64,000 bases of DNA from Calocera cornea HHB12733 (taxonomy: Eukaryota; Basidiomycota; Dacrymycetes; Dacrymycetales; Dacrymycetaceae), in the NCBI GenBank assembly GCA_001632435.1, contig KV423956.1:60865-124864 (forward strand), given 5' to 3'. The translations under genes were made by a program, and so were the position numbers. Every line of letters starts with the position of its first letter. The stretch's first letter is position 1. This document shows, in pieces, positions 10,111 through 20,240 of the stretch. Under the pieces are notes generated by a model that had not been told where the DNA came from, made no database searches, and saw nothing but the letters and a program-made list of their open reading frames with translations.

Positions 10111-12005
10111 ATGGCAGGTCGACATCCCAACCAGTGGGGGGATGCAGTACCGGACAGCATACTTCGTCCACTGGTTGAGAAGTATTATCAATTTGGGTTT
10201 GGCGACAAAAAAATCCTGGAAGTTATCTGCAAGGATCTGGACTTGGAATCGCATAATTGGACCCTCTCGTGCGTGCCTCCCAACCAGTCTTTACTGGTTA
10301 TATAACTGATTACATTGCAAAGCACAAAGACAATACAGCGTCGTCGAAAGGAATGGGGCCTGCTTTCAGTCAAACAGCAGGCCCACTCGATAGAATCTAT
10401 TGCATCACTGGTGGATCAGATTCGTGTGCACTCAGCAAATCGATTGGGCGCAAAATCGATTCGAGATCATCTGCGGGAGGAGAATATACTGGTCTCCCGG
10501 TATGTGCAAAGCAGCGACCAGTATGACATCAGCTTACTACTGGATGCAGACCGCTCATTCAGAACTATCTTCAAATTGTTGATGCAGCTGGGAACAAGCA
10601 GCGACGTGCAAGAAAATTTAAGCGTGCTGTTCACTGGTCGACTGGTCCCCACGAGCGATGGTCTGCAGACCAACACGATAAATGGCAACGCTTTGGGCTT
10701 TTCCTCCTTGTTGGACTAGACAATTTCTCGAATGCGGTCCTATGGCTGAAGGTCTGGTGGACAAACTCGAATCCAAGACTTATCGCCAGTTTTTACCTTG
10801 AAGCAGCCAGTAGTCTTGGGGGTACGCAATTGCCAGATCACTTTGGAGCAATGCTAACTGGTCTCAGGCATACCCCTCCTTACCCAGAGCGACCCAGGCA
10901 CTGAAAATCACGGCATGGCAAATGCTCAGACACTTCTCCGTCAGTTGCTTGACCCTACACTGGCCGGTACCCTGCAGCACCAGTGGATGCGTGGGCATGC
11001 AAATATCAAGCCCGAAATTTTTTGGTCCAAGCTACGAAGGCAGTGGTCTGAAGGGTGGGAGGCAGTATTCGAGGATGGACTGACAGAGGGCTGGTATGAT
11101 CCAGAGGTGGTTTTAGAGCGGTGCGTCAACCAGTGAATACTGGTCATTCAGGACTGACTCTTGCCTAGTTTGCTGTTTCGTTGGCTTGCTGTACCAATGA
11201 TTCAAGCTGATCTGGATCGCTTTGCACGAATCCACAACACCAGTCGACCCCGTAGTGATCGCCGAAAAGCTATGCCCGCAGAAATTCCGATGGTCCTCCT
11301 CGAATGTCCAAATGACTATGGGCCCTTCCGAGACTACAAAATTACGGTCGCAAGTGAACATTTGAAAATTGCAGCTGAAGCATACGCCCCTCCAGAGCAC
11401 GATGTATTCTTACTGGTCCCTCCGCAGTTTGAGCATGAAGCAACTGATCATTATTTTGGTGTGTAACATCGCATACTGGTCATATTCAAGGCTCTGATTT
11501 TTCATGACCAGCCATTGGTTGTCCCGAGGTCAATCGAAGCTCCTTTTGGGGAATTTACACTGCTATACTTCAGCGACTCGAGGCTCTTCCTCCACATGAG
11601 GCCGATGTGATATCAAAAGAGGCAAATCGACATATGGCACGCGAAGATGTTGTGCAACATGAATTTGTTGCAATCCTCCCAGGCAACGCTGCCCGAGGGC
11701 CAGCAAATGTCGGAATGGGCAATCGGTTGTTTGAGACTGGTCAACCAGTCGAAGAATCGCAGAGTGATGAAGTTTCTGAAGAGGGAGATGAGGCAAACCT
11801 ACCGGAGTTTACAATGACACAGTTTGCACAGTGAGATACTGGTCGTCGCAGATAATCAAATATGTTGTTATTTTATTTACAACCAGTATCTACTTGTGTT
11901 TACTGGTCTAAGAATGGCAGCCATGAGTGTGAGGATGAGGAAGAGGACGAAGATGAGGAAGAGGACGAAGATGAGGAAGAGGATGAAGATGAGGAAGAGG
12001 ACGAA

Positions 12006-12048
<43 letters not shown>

Positions 12049-12086
12049 GCGATAATGATGATGACAAGGAGGACGAAGATGGATGA
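10111..12086 (+). CDS. DDE integrase/transposase of the 7.3-kb transposon
   Basis: About seven exons join without a lesion. The N-terminal part reads DSILRPLVEKYYQFGFGDKK, then across an intron TIQRRRKEWGLLSVKQQAHS, a helix-turn-helix-like region. An intron at about 10499-10550 leads to NYLQIVDAAGNKQRRARKFK. The catalytic core is WSADQHDKWQRFGLF (Asp at 10668-10670), TQSDPGTENHG (Asp at 10891-10893, after a 46-nt intron 10822-10867) and NIKPEIFWS (Glu at 11014-11016). This is a D..D(40)E retrovirus-integrase-type fold, matching a transposase family widespread in Agaricomycetes that I recall being labelled a fungal integrase core domain. The C-terminal half ends in a Glu/Asp-only tail with a GAT-repeat tract (about 11930-12086). 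The start is chosen at 10111 (MAGRHPNQWG); Met 10063 or 9982 in the same frame are alternatives. Confidence 0.85.
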
Positions 12087-12261
12087 TGATGACAATAATT
12101 AGAATACTGGTCGATCATGTTGACTGCGACCACAACCAGTCGCAGAAGCAGAAGCCGAGACAAATACTGGTCGTCGATCGTGTTTCAATTTTACCAGGGC
12201 ACAAACAAATCCATTCATCATTTCACAGCAAGTACAAACAGTAAAACCAGTGAATACTGGT

Positions 12262-13978
12262 CTAGAAAGTAAAGCCCGCAAAGGAATCCCGCCCCCCGGT
12301 CCAAGGGTGGTCGGGCATATCATTGGGCATGGCCTCCTTGAGCAAAGCGCGCAACTTTACTGACTGGTTTGGCGGGACGCGCCTCCAGTCGAAGTCTTGC
12401 GCTTGCATGGCGAACTCGAGTAGGTCGTACGCTTCTTGCGCGGCCGAGGTGAGCTTGTACCACGGAAACTTGAGTTCCGCGTACGAATCTTGCATCCGCT
12501 TGTTTTGAAGAAGCATAACCAGAAGCTGGCCCTTGCGGAGAGTTTCGGTGCGGTTGACGTAGTCGGCATGCGCGGCGGTCGTCATGTAAGTGTAAGCGTC
12601 GTCCATCCGCTTACACTTGTCCAAGTCGTCCGGCCGGGCTGGGGAACCTCCGTCGGGAACACGGCCCTGCATACTGGTTAGCAAGACCAGTAAGTACGAA
12701 AATTGGCATACCAGTTTGCCTAGGAGGCGGTTCGCCTCCTCGTGGAACATCTCGCCGAGGACTTCGCAGTCGTCCAGCAGCTCGCGAATAAAGGGAAGGG
12801 CGAACGGAAGGCCTTCGCCCCGGAAGTAGAGCACAAGGTTGTTGAGCCGGGTTTCCTGTGATTCGCGCGCGTAGTTCAAGTCGCTGATTGTAGGCATCTG
12901 TATGAATAGTTAGCTAATTAGATTCTTACTGGTCGATTAGAAAACTTACCGGATGCGCGGCAGCGTACACCTCCTGCGCACCGGGCCGCACGACAAGCGG
13001 GAGACGACCAGTAAGGAGGCCGTCGAACATCGCCCGATTCATTTGAATCGGGGGCTGGTTGCTGACCAGCTGGTCAATATCCTCCGAGAACTTCTTGTGC
13101 CGCTCCTTCTGGGCTTGATCATCCTCGCGAAACCTCTCGCCAACCAGTAGCTCGTCGCGCAACACCTTGGCTTGCATGAAATTTTGAAACCACGCGGCGT
13201 TGCGCAATTCCGGCGTGATGTGGATGGTCGGGGACGGCGAGCGATCAGAGGATGAGCGAGGGGAGGACGGCGTAGACTGGGAAGAAGGGGGATTGGGGCC
13301 GGGCGTATACTGGTTGACGACCAGTATGTCCTCCTCGGGCGGGTCCTCGGGCTCATTGTTGTCGAGCTCATTTGGAAGGCGCCAGATGCGCTTCATGAAC
13401 TTGGTCCGAACGCGGCGCGCAGGGAGGAACTCGGGCACATGGCCGGCCGGGAAATGAATCGGGCTGACGGGCGCAGCCAGTGGGATCCGGTCTCGGATAC
13501 GCTGATTGAGAAGAAAATCGAGCTCTACGTACGAAGTTAGTATACTGGTCACGCAGATGGAAGTATGGGTGCACCTCGATACTGGCAATCCTTATCCGGA
13601 TGGGAATGGTAGTAGCAACATACTAACCAGTAGGATCAGATACTGGTCGACGTCTGAAAGGGGAAACATACCATAGAGGAGCTGGCCCGGATAGTCGCTA
13701 TTCGCCGGCGTACGCAGCGTTATGCACGCCCGCAGGTGCCAGCAAAGGTTTTGGCGGTGGTCGTCCAAAAAGCCCACGTTGATAACATGCAGATGCGGCC
13801 AGGAAAGACGGTTGCCGATAGGGAGGGGGCCGCCGGGCTTGTCAGGTTCGAGGTCATGCTCGGTACTGCGCACAAGATCCTCGCGACTGGTCATGTACCT
13901 GGACCGGTGGGCGGCCACAGGGAGAGTGGGAGGCCGGCCGGGCAGGGGGAGCATAGCCAGGGGAGTGGAGGAAGCCAT
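12262..13978 (-). CDS. Unknown protein encoded by the transposon
   Basis: Four or more exons join on the minus strand. Exon 1 starts MASSTPLAMLPLPGRPPTLP at 13978 and runs to the PGQLLYG donor near 13668. A later exon carries ELDFLLNQRIRDRIPLAAPV, a Ser/Pro-rich linker, and MNRAMFDGLLTGRLPLVVRP. An intron with the ACCAGT motif leads to MPTISDLNYARESQETRLNN. A further intron at about 12669-12720 leads to the C-terminus ending DSFAGFTF. The product is about 480 residues, helical and charged with a disordered centre, and shows no domain I recognise. It could be an accessory transposition factor, a DNA-binding partner of the hexamer array, or captured cargo. Clean splice phases argue that it is maintained. 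It lies convergent to the integrase, with about 175 bp between the stop codons. Confidence 0.7.
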
Positions 13979-14160
13979 AGAGACCAGTGAGACCAGTAAG
14001 TTGAGACGGGAGGGGCCGACCAGTAAGTTTCAAGGCGAGGGAGACGACCGTCGAGAGCGAAAGACCATTGTCAATGACGATGTGCTGGCACCGTCGTGTC
14101 AACACATGTTTGAGTCCGCACGGAGCCAATCTAATCGCCGAGGGGCAGGACCCCTAACTT

Positions 14161-14183
14161 GCTGTCCGCGGATGGCTACCGTA
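14161..14183 (-). repeat. Right terminal inverted repeat (23 bp)
   Basis: Exact reverse complement of 6902-6924. It reads inward-to-outward GCTGTCCGCGG to CTACCGTA. Confidence 0.95.
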
Positions 14184-14189
14184 CAAAAC
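14184..14189. repeat. Target-site duplication, right copy (CAAAAC)
   Basis: Identical to 6896-6901. Together they define the insertion point. Confidence 0.88.
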
Positions 14190-14297
14190 CCTGGAGATGG
14201 ACGTCGCTATATACCTGCGAGCTGGGACAGACCCTGGCTCGCTGTCTCGCGCGTCGTCCTCACTGTCTCGCCTATGCTCATGACACTCGTCCCCGCA

Positions 14298-14594
14298 GCC
14301 CATCCGGACATGTTCGTCATCCTCGACTTTGGCACGGCAAAATCACTATTCGACGAGGAGGGTTCCGTGATAAGGCTGGGAACAGTCCGCGAGGACGCGA
14401 AAGGGGCTTGGAAGTGCCTCCTGCAGATCGAAGACACAATTTCGGCGCTGTTCTGGCTTCAAAGTGCGGAGACCAGACTGGAGCCATGGGCAGACGTGGT
14501 TCACGATCTCAACATCTTCCAGCTGTATGCGTCTGAAGTGAACACGGAGAATTCGCTGAGGGAAGAGGCGGGGATTGAGGCTCTTCCCTGGTAG
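14298..14594 (+). pseudogene. Kinase-like copy 2, 3' part, split off by the transposon
   Basis: Directly after a good acceptor (ACACTCGTCCCCGCAG) the frame reads HPDMFVILDFGTAKSLFDEE, a canonical DFG activation-segment start. It continues VREDAKGAWKCLLQIEDTIS to a TAG at 14592-14594. No N-lobe or catalytic loop lies on this side. The catalytic loop that should precede it is at 6583-6640, on the other side of the transposon. If the transposon is removed, the two parts are joined by about 380 bp that can be read as an intron. I infer one ancestral gene with the element inserted in an intron or in already decaying DNA. Confidence 0.6.
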
Positions 14595-14931
14595 TAGAAG
14601 AGGACCCGGTGGGCAGAAGACGGGCAGCAGATGCCAGGTGTCAATCACCGGCTTTCGGCCTCAATGTGCATGAATTTGCACCGCGGCGGTGATGAAGAGG
14701 GCACTGTACGGGTAGGGCAGCACGCCTGGGGACAGTACTTGGACGTTGTCGGTGATCGGTCGCAGCGGACGACGCGAAGGTTTTGATAGGTTGATGAGTG
14801 CACTTGCATACTGTACTTCTATCTGCGTACAACGGCTACACACGTCCAAGCGCCCCCGGCCCCCAGCGCCTCTGCCAGAGTGCTTGGTGAACATTACCCC
14901 GAGGCTCGTCCAACGTCGAACGTTGGGGAAC
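14595..14931. other. Intergenic, nothing recognised
   Basis: Spacer between the kinase fragment and the convergent aldehyde dehydrogenase. No supported gene or structured RNA seen. Confidence 0.4.
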
Positions 14932-16819
14932 TCAGGTCGTCTTGATCTTCATATGCACCGACTTTGCCCTCGTGAGCTGGTCGAACCCTACAGCAGCAAT
15001 CAGTCGCGCTGTGCCACATGTACCGGGCCATCCCGAGCCGAGGCGAACGGGATGGAGGAACGGGGGGAGCGGTGCGACGTACCGAACCTGCTCAAGCTGA
15101 CGCCCCTCCCGGAGTCCTTCACCCCCGTCCACGCGAGCGCCGGGTCGAGGTAGTCGCACCGGTTCGCGAACACGGTGCCCGTCTCGAGCTCCTGTACGAA
15201 GTGGTCGAACGCGGCCTGCGAGCTGGGGCGGGACAGGTCGGTCCAGATCGACGCGGTCAGCCCGTACGCCGAGTCGTTCATTAGTTCCAAGGCGGCGGCG
15301 TCCGACGGGACGGGCATGATGCCCACGACGGGGCCGAAGGTCTCTTCGGTCATTAGGTCCATCTCTGGCCGGGAGGGGGACTGTCAGCCGCTGCTGCCCT
15401 GCCGCACGGGCCATAAAGCCGCCCGGCCACCAAGCGGTCGGAAACAGGAAACGTGCAGGGGAAGACTGCGAAAGGGGGAGGGAAGGGGAGACGCACTGTG
15501 GGACACGTTCACAAGCACCTGCGGCGCGACGAACGCCGTGCCCTCCCTTGCGACCTGCGCGTAGGGTTCCTGGGGCACGAGCTGCCTCGCGCCCTGTGCG
15601 ATCGCAGCAGCGACCTGGGCGCGGATACGCGTTGCAGAGGCGACGCTGACGACGGGGCCGAGCGTTGTGCTCGGGTCCAGGGGGTCGCCCAGCTTGTATT
15701 GGGCGGTTAGGGCGACGAATTGTTCTACAAAGGCCGGGTAGAGCGATTCGTGTACGTAGATGCGCTGCGGAGCGGTTGGTCAGCGGGTTGGAGGGAGCTC
15801 CCGCGGGATGCGCGGGTGGAGGTGGGCTGGGGCGCCGGGAGGGAGAGACGCACCTCGATGGCACAGCAGCTCTGGCCCGAGTTGAACATTGCCCCGTCGA
15901 CGAGCTGCTCAACAGCATACGGCAGGTCCGCGTCCGCCCGCACGTACGCCGGGTCCTTCCCGCCCAGCTCGAGCCCGACGCCCTTGACCACGCCCCTGTG
16001 CGCGGCACTCCCCCGCACCGCCGCGAGCTCGACGGCCTTGCCGCCCGCTACGGAGCCTGTGAAGGAGACGAAGTTTACCAGGGGGTGCGCGGCGGTGTGC
16101 GCGACGAGCGCGGGGGGCAGGTGCAGCACTTGCAGGGCCGGGGCGGGCACGCCCGCGCTGTGCAAGGCCGCCGCGAGGCGCTCGGCCGTGAGAGGTGTTT
16201 GCGGGGAGGGCTTGAGCAGCACCGTGTTGCCCGCGAGGAGCGCGGGGAGCACAGAGTTGATCATCACTAGGTACGGGTAGCTTCGCGGCGTATCAGCCTG
16301 ATCTCCCGCATGCGCAAGCAACAGCAGCGCTACTCACTTCCAGGGCGCGACGACCAGGACGACGCCGAGCGGCTCCCTGCGGATGTAGCGGTGGAACCCG
16401 GGCGCGTCGCTCGCCGCGAGGTCCACGTCGGCGAGGGAGGCGGCGGCAATGGAGAGCATGTACGCTGCGCGCTCGAGGGTGCCGCGGACTTCCCCGGCGG
16501 TGTACCTGATCGGGCGGCCCATCTGCTCGGACAGCTCGCGCGCGATGTCCTCCGTTTGTGCCTCGAACGCCGTCTGCCCGGCGGGAAAGGGTCAGTGCTG
16601 CCTGGGCGGAAAGGGGGATGGGAGGGGGAGGGGGAGGCGCACCATGAACCTGCGGCCGACGGCGATGCGCTCCTGGAGGGGCACGTTGCGCCAGGCGGTG
16701 TGGGCGTGGGCGGCGGCGGTGATGGCCGCGTCGAGCTGTGCGAGGGCGGGGTATGTGCGGGTGACGACGGGCGCCTGGCTGTGCGGTGCGAGCGTCGTCT
16801 GTGTCTCGGGGAGGGACAT
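14932..16819 (-). CDS. NAD(P)-dependent aldehyde dehydrogenase
   Basis: Exons on the minus strand join to a full aldehyde dehydrogenase. It starts MSLPETQTTLAPHSQAPVVT at 16819 and continues HTAWRNVPLQERIAVGRRFM and EPLGVVLVVAPWK. Then come MINSVLPALLAGNTVLLKPS (cofactor-binding region), FVSFTGSVAGGKAVEL, LELGGKDPAYV (catalytic Glu) and FNSGQSCCAIE (catalytic Cys). The end is EMDLMTEETFGPVVGIMPVP, LAWTGVKDSGRGVSLSRFG and, after a last intron, FDQLTRAKSVHMKIKTT with TGA at 14932. Length is about 470-480 residues, normal for the superfamily. With no visible targeting peptide it is probably cytosolic, oxidising an aldehyde to the acid. The substrate is not determined; the LDPALAWTGVKDSGRG signature belongs to a fungal group with broad substrates. 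It is divergent from the peptide transporter, 268 bp away. Confidence 0.88.
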
Positions 16820-17087
16820 GCTGGGCCGTGCGGGTTGGTGGTGCTGCTGGTGCGGGTGCGGGCGGGCGAGGGGTTGATAACCGGAACCCTGGTTGCTTAC
16901 CTAATCCACCGAGGGACGCGACCGGCATCGAAGCGGGCAGAACGCGCCTCAAGCCAGCAGGGGACTCGGAGGGGCTGCTACACACTGGACTGTACAGATC
17001 AGATCACGCGACCATGCGCTGCCCTTGGACCTTTGCTGTCTCCTCCTGGAAATAGGCGGCGATCGACGTCACCGGCCAGATAGGAAG
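16820..17087. promoter_or_regulatory. Shared promoter region, aldehyde dehydrogenase / peptide transporter
   Basis: The two genes start 268 bp apart on opposite strands, so their promoters must overlap here. I see no clear TATA box. Co-regulation is an inference from spacing only. Confidence 0.4.
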
Positions 17088-19918
17088 ATGTGGACAAGGC
17101 ACGACCGACCGCTCGACCGTGGCGTTGAGGTCGAGGAGATACCCCTGCTCGGTGGGTTCCCCCTGCCCCCCTCCCCGTACCGCTCCCACGTGCAGTGCCT
17201 GACGACCCCGCAGCGACAGACAAGCTGCACTACCCGCCCAGCTCGGGAGAGCTCAAGCACCCGGGCGCGAGGACGGCCGTCCAGCCAGTGGATGAGGATG
17301 CGGAGGGCGAGGGCGAGGGCGAGGGCGAGGGCGATGGGGAGGGGGACGAGGCCGTCTACCCGACCGAGGAGGAGAAGCACGGGCCGCACAGACTACGCCG
17401 TATAGGCGGGAAGATGTGCGTCCCGTCCCACCCCTGCTGCTGCTCCTTCCCCGCTCGCGGTTGAGCTTGCGATAGAGACGTAGCTGAGCTGACCGTCTGC
17501 CCGGCGCTGGCGCTGCACGCAGATCCTGGCCCGCCTACCTGATAGGCTTCGTGGAGCTCTGCGAGCGCTTCTCGTACAACGGCACCGCCGCTGTGTTCAT
17601 CAACTTCCTGTGCGCCCCGCCCCGTCCATTCGCTTCCCTGGCGAGTGTGGAGAGAAACAGCGGCTGACAGCAGCATAGGCAGAGACCCCTCCCCCCGGGG
17701 AGCGTGACGGGCGTGAACCCCAGCGGCACGCCCGGCGCCCTGGGCCTGGGGACGAACGCGGCCACAGCGATCGTGCGTGCCTCCGCGTCCCCCCAGGACA
17801 GAGCACGCTGACCAGACGATGAATACATGCATAGACGCAGCTCAACACCCTCTGGGTGTACGTCGTCCCCCTGTTCGGGGCGTACGTCGCCGACGCGCGC
17901 CTGGGCCGGTTCAGGACGGTCTGCTATTCCGTCGCGATCGCCATGTGCGTCCCGTCCCCCCTTCCCAATCGGACGGCCGAACTCCGCAGCACTCGTGGGC
18001 CCCCGCTAACCCCCTCCCAATCCAGGGCCGGCCACCTCCTCCTGATCCTCTGCACCTTCCCGAGCATCATCACCCGCCCTCCCCTAGCACTCACAGTCTT
18101 CATCCTCGCCCTGCTCATCATGGGCCTCGGCACGGGCGGGTTCAAGTCGAACATCTCCCCGCTGGTGGCGGAGCAGCAGCGAGGGCCGACTAGGATGACC
18201 GTCGTTTGGGAGGGGGAGGGGGCGGGGGGGAAAGGAGGGAGCGGAGGGAGGGGCGAACGGGTGATATTGGACCCGGCTGTGACGACCGCGAGGATCTACA
18301 TGTACTTTTATCGTGCGTCTCTCCCCCGCTTCTTCCTTGGCTCGCCTCGCCCTGGGGCCATGGAAGCAATACACTAAGAGCTGACACCGTGCTGCGCGCT
18401 GGGGACAGTGATGATCAACATCGGTGCGGGAGCGGGGCAGATCACGATGACGTACTCTGAGAAGTACCTGGGGTTCTGGGCGGCGTTCACCCTGCCGACG
18501 ATCTTGTTTTCCCGTGCGTGCGCCCGTTCTTTCATCGTATCGTGCCGGTTGCGGGGGAAGGGGCTGATTCAGGCGAGTAGTATGCCCGCTCGTGCTCTGG
18601 TACGGGCATGGGATCTATGTCTGTGCCTTTCTTTTCGCTCCTTCTGAAGAAACGAGGTCTGACAGTCCCGGCAGACCAAGTCCCCGCCAGAAGGCTCCGT
18701 CCTCCCCTCGGCGCTGCGCGTCTTCCGCCTCGCCTTCTCCCCGCTCCTCGACGCCCCCTCCCGCGCCCTAACCGCATGGCGCGACCCGCACTTCTGGCAG
18801 CGCGCCAAGCCCTCCTCCTACACCCCCTTGCACGGCGGGCACAGGCCGCGCTGGATGACCTTCGACGACGCGTTCGTCGACGAGGTCCGGCGGGGCGCCC
18901 TCGCCTGCGCGGTGTTTGTGTTCTACCCGTTCTACTGGATCTCATTCAACGTGCGTCCCCTTCTCCCTGCACCGCATCTGGTCGGCTCGGCTGAGCCGCC
19001 GCGCTGCCACGGGATGCTGACCGAGAAACAGCAGATGAACAATAACATGACCAGCCAGGCGGCGACCATGAGCACGTACGGCGTGCCCAACGACGTCATC
19101 AACAATACCAACCCGATCGCCCTGATGGTCCTGATACCCGTGTTCGACGCCTATGTACGTCCACCATCCACCATCCCGTCCTTCTCGTCCCACCTAGTCC
19201 ATCCTGCTCCCGCCCCTGGATCGGACGGCCGATGGGGGAATGTGGAGCGCGCTGACCACCCTCCGGGCAGATCTACCCCGCCCTCCGCCGCCGCGGCTAC
19301 GCCTTCACGCCCCTCAAACGCATCTTCGCCGGCTTCATGGTCGTCTCGAGCGCCATGCTCTGGGCCGGCATCCTCCAGTGGTACGTGTACGCCACCTCGC
19401 CCTGCGGGTACGGGGCGAACGACCCGGCGTGCGCGCCTTCGCCGATCAACGTGTGGTGGCAGACGGGCGCTTATGTGCTCATGTACGCTACTCCTCTTGC
19501 GTTCATTTGCTGTGCATCGAGGTTGATGGATACACAGTGCGGTGTCGGAGATCTTTGCTTCGATCACTGGGCTCGAGTACGCGTTCACAAAGGCACCGAC
19601 GAGCATGAGGTCCGTCGTCATGGCGCTCTTCCTGTCCACTTCAGCGGCCGCCTCCCTCCTCGGAGAGCTGCTCAACCCCCTTGCGGGCGATCCGTTGCTT
19701 ATCTGTACGTCTTGACATTCCGGACGTGAAGACGCGCTGATCATGGGAATGACAGGGAACTACGTCGTCTGCGGCACACTCTCCTTCGTCGCGGGCATCG
19801 TCTTCTGGATTTCGTTCCGGAAACTGGACGCAGACGAGGACAAGCTGAACGAGATGGGGCATCATGCACATAAAAGTGAGGAGATACTAGAGGACGAGGT
19901 GGACGAGAGCGACGTATA
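17088..19918 (+). CDS. PTR2: Proton-coupled oligopeptide transporter, POT/PTR2 family
   Basis: About ten exons join in frame. Exon 1 starts with the ATG at 17088 (MWTRHDRPLDRGVEVEEIPL); its donor fits the acceptor at 17194 in phase. The N-terminus is acidic (a GAGGGC-repeat coding for EGEGEG) and then reads WPAYLIGFVELCERFSYNGT, the family's E-x-x-E-R-F proton-coupling helix 1. Later come YVVPLFGAYVADARLGRFRT (second signature), FILALLIMGLGTGGFKSNIS, ITMTYSEKYLGFWAAFTLP, FVFYPFYWISFN, NPIALMVLIPVFDAY and, near the end, MALFLSTSAAASLLGELLNP. The C-terminus is EDEVDESDV. It imports di/tripeptides across the plasma membrane. A 50-70 nt intron separates most transmembrane pairs; the join around 18560-18690 is the least certain. 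Confidence 0.88.
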
Positions 19919-20240
19919 GACGCATAGACTTGGTGTGCGGGGGATCGTCGATCCTCCATGTATATGTACTGCCTGGTTCTTAGATTTAGACGCCGACAGA
20001 CTGTATTTGATATTGACCTATATCCTGCATCTGATTATATTCGTTGTCAATAGCATCCAGCCTTCCGGATACAACATTGCTGGCAAACGCGTGGTGACAC
20101 ATCGGATAGGGGCGAACATTACACACATATTTTTGCGCACCTAGTTTGAGAAGATACAGTCTAGACACACGATGGAGAAAAACAGCCACAGAGCAGCATA
20201 CATGTCAGATCAGGCAGTCGAGGCTTCAAGCATTAGTCCA
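19919..20240. other. Convergent 3' spacer
   Basis: AT-richer stretch between the stop codons of the transporter and the zinc-cluster gene. Probably both 3' untranslated regions. No gene seen. Confidence 0.4.

Larger units (their letters stand above)
7089..14024. repeat. Dispersed ACTGGT/ACCAGT motif, about 70 copies
   Basis: A hand count gives about 70 copies of this hexamer (either strand) from 7089 to 14024, against 3-4 expected in a random 7.3 kb. The commonest contexts are TACTGGTC and GACCAGTA. Many occur as inverted pairs with a 2-20 nt spacer: the identical 16-mer ACCAGTGAATACTGGT is at 11129-11144 and at 12246-12261, and other pairs are at 7089-7104, 11736-11749 and near 13310. Copies fall in exons, introns and spacers of all three genes, but none lie within about 190 bp of the left end or 160 bp of the right end. 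The rest of the window shows only scattered, background-level copies. Confidence 0.92.
6902..14183. mobile_element. Complete 7282-bp DNA transposon with DDE integrase, alpha-kinase and a third gene
   Basis: The element is bounded by 23-bp perfect inverted repeats beginning TACGGTAGCC, flanked by a 6-bp target duplication CAAAAC. Inside are an alpha-kinase gene (minus, 7255-9942), a DDE integrase gene (plus, about 10111-12086) and an unknown gene (minus, 12262-13978). The two minus-strand genes flank the integrase. The integrase has no visible lesion, so the copy could be autonomous and recent. The ends are not TA, TTAA or 8-bp targets, so Tc1/mariner, piggyBac and hAT do not fit. A 6-bp duplication with termini starting TAC agrees with my recollection of the eukaryotic IS3EU-type group, but I could not check that. 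Base composition is visibly less GC-rich than the flanking housekeeping genes. About 70 ACTGGT/ACCAGT hexamers fill the interior. Confidence 0.9.

Noticed and set aside
12000..12060. Poly-Met or poly-Ile protein in the GAT tract
   Set aside because: Other-frame readings of a trinucleotide repeat; the Asp frame fits as a continuation of the integrase.
6902..14183. hAT, piggyBac, Tc1/mariner or LTR retroelement identity for the transposon
   Set aside because: Duplication length (6 bp), absence of TA/TTAA targets, absence of long terminal repeats and reverse transcriptase, and an integrase-type core do not fit these groups.
15665..17083. Long plus-strand frames (up to 257 codons) over the aldehyde dehydrogenase
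   Set aside because: They are antisense shadows of a GC-rich gene; the minus strand has all catalytic motifs and proper introns.
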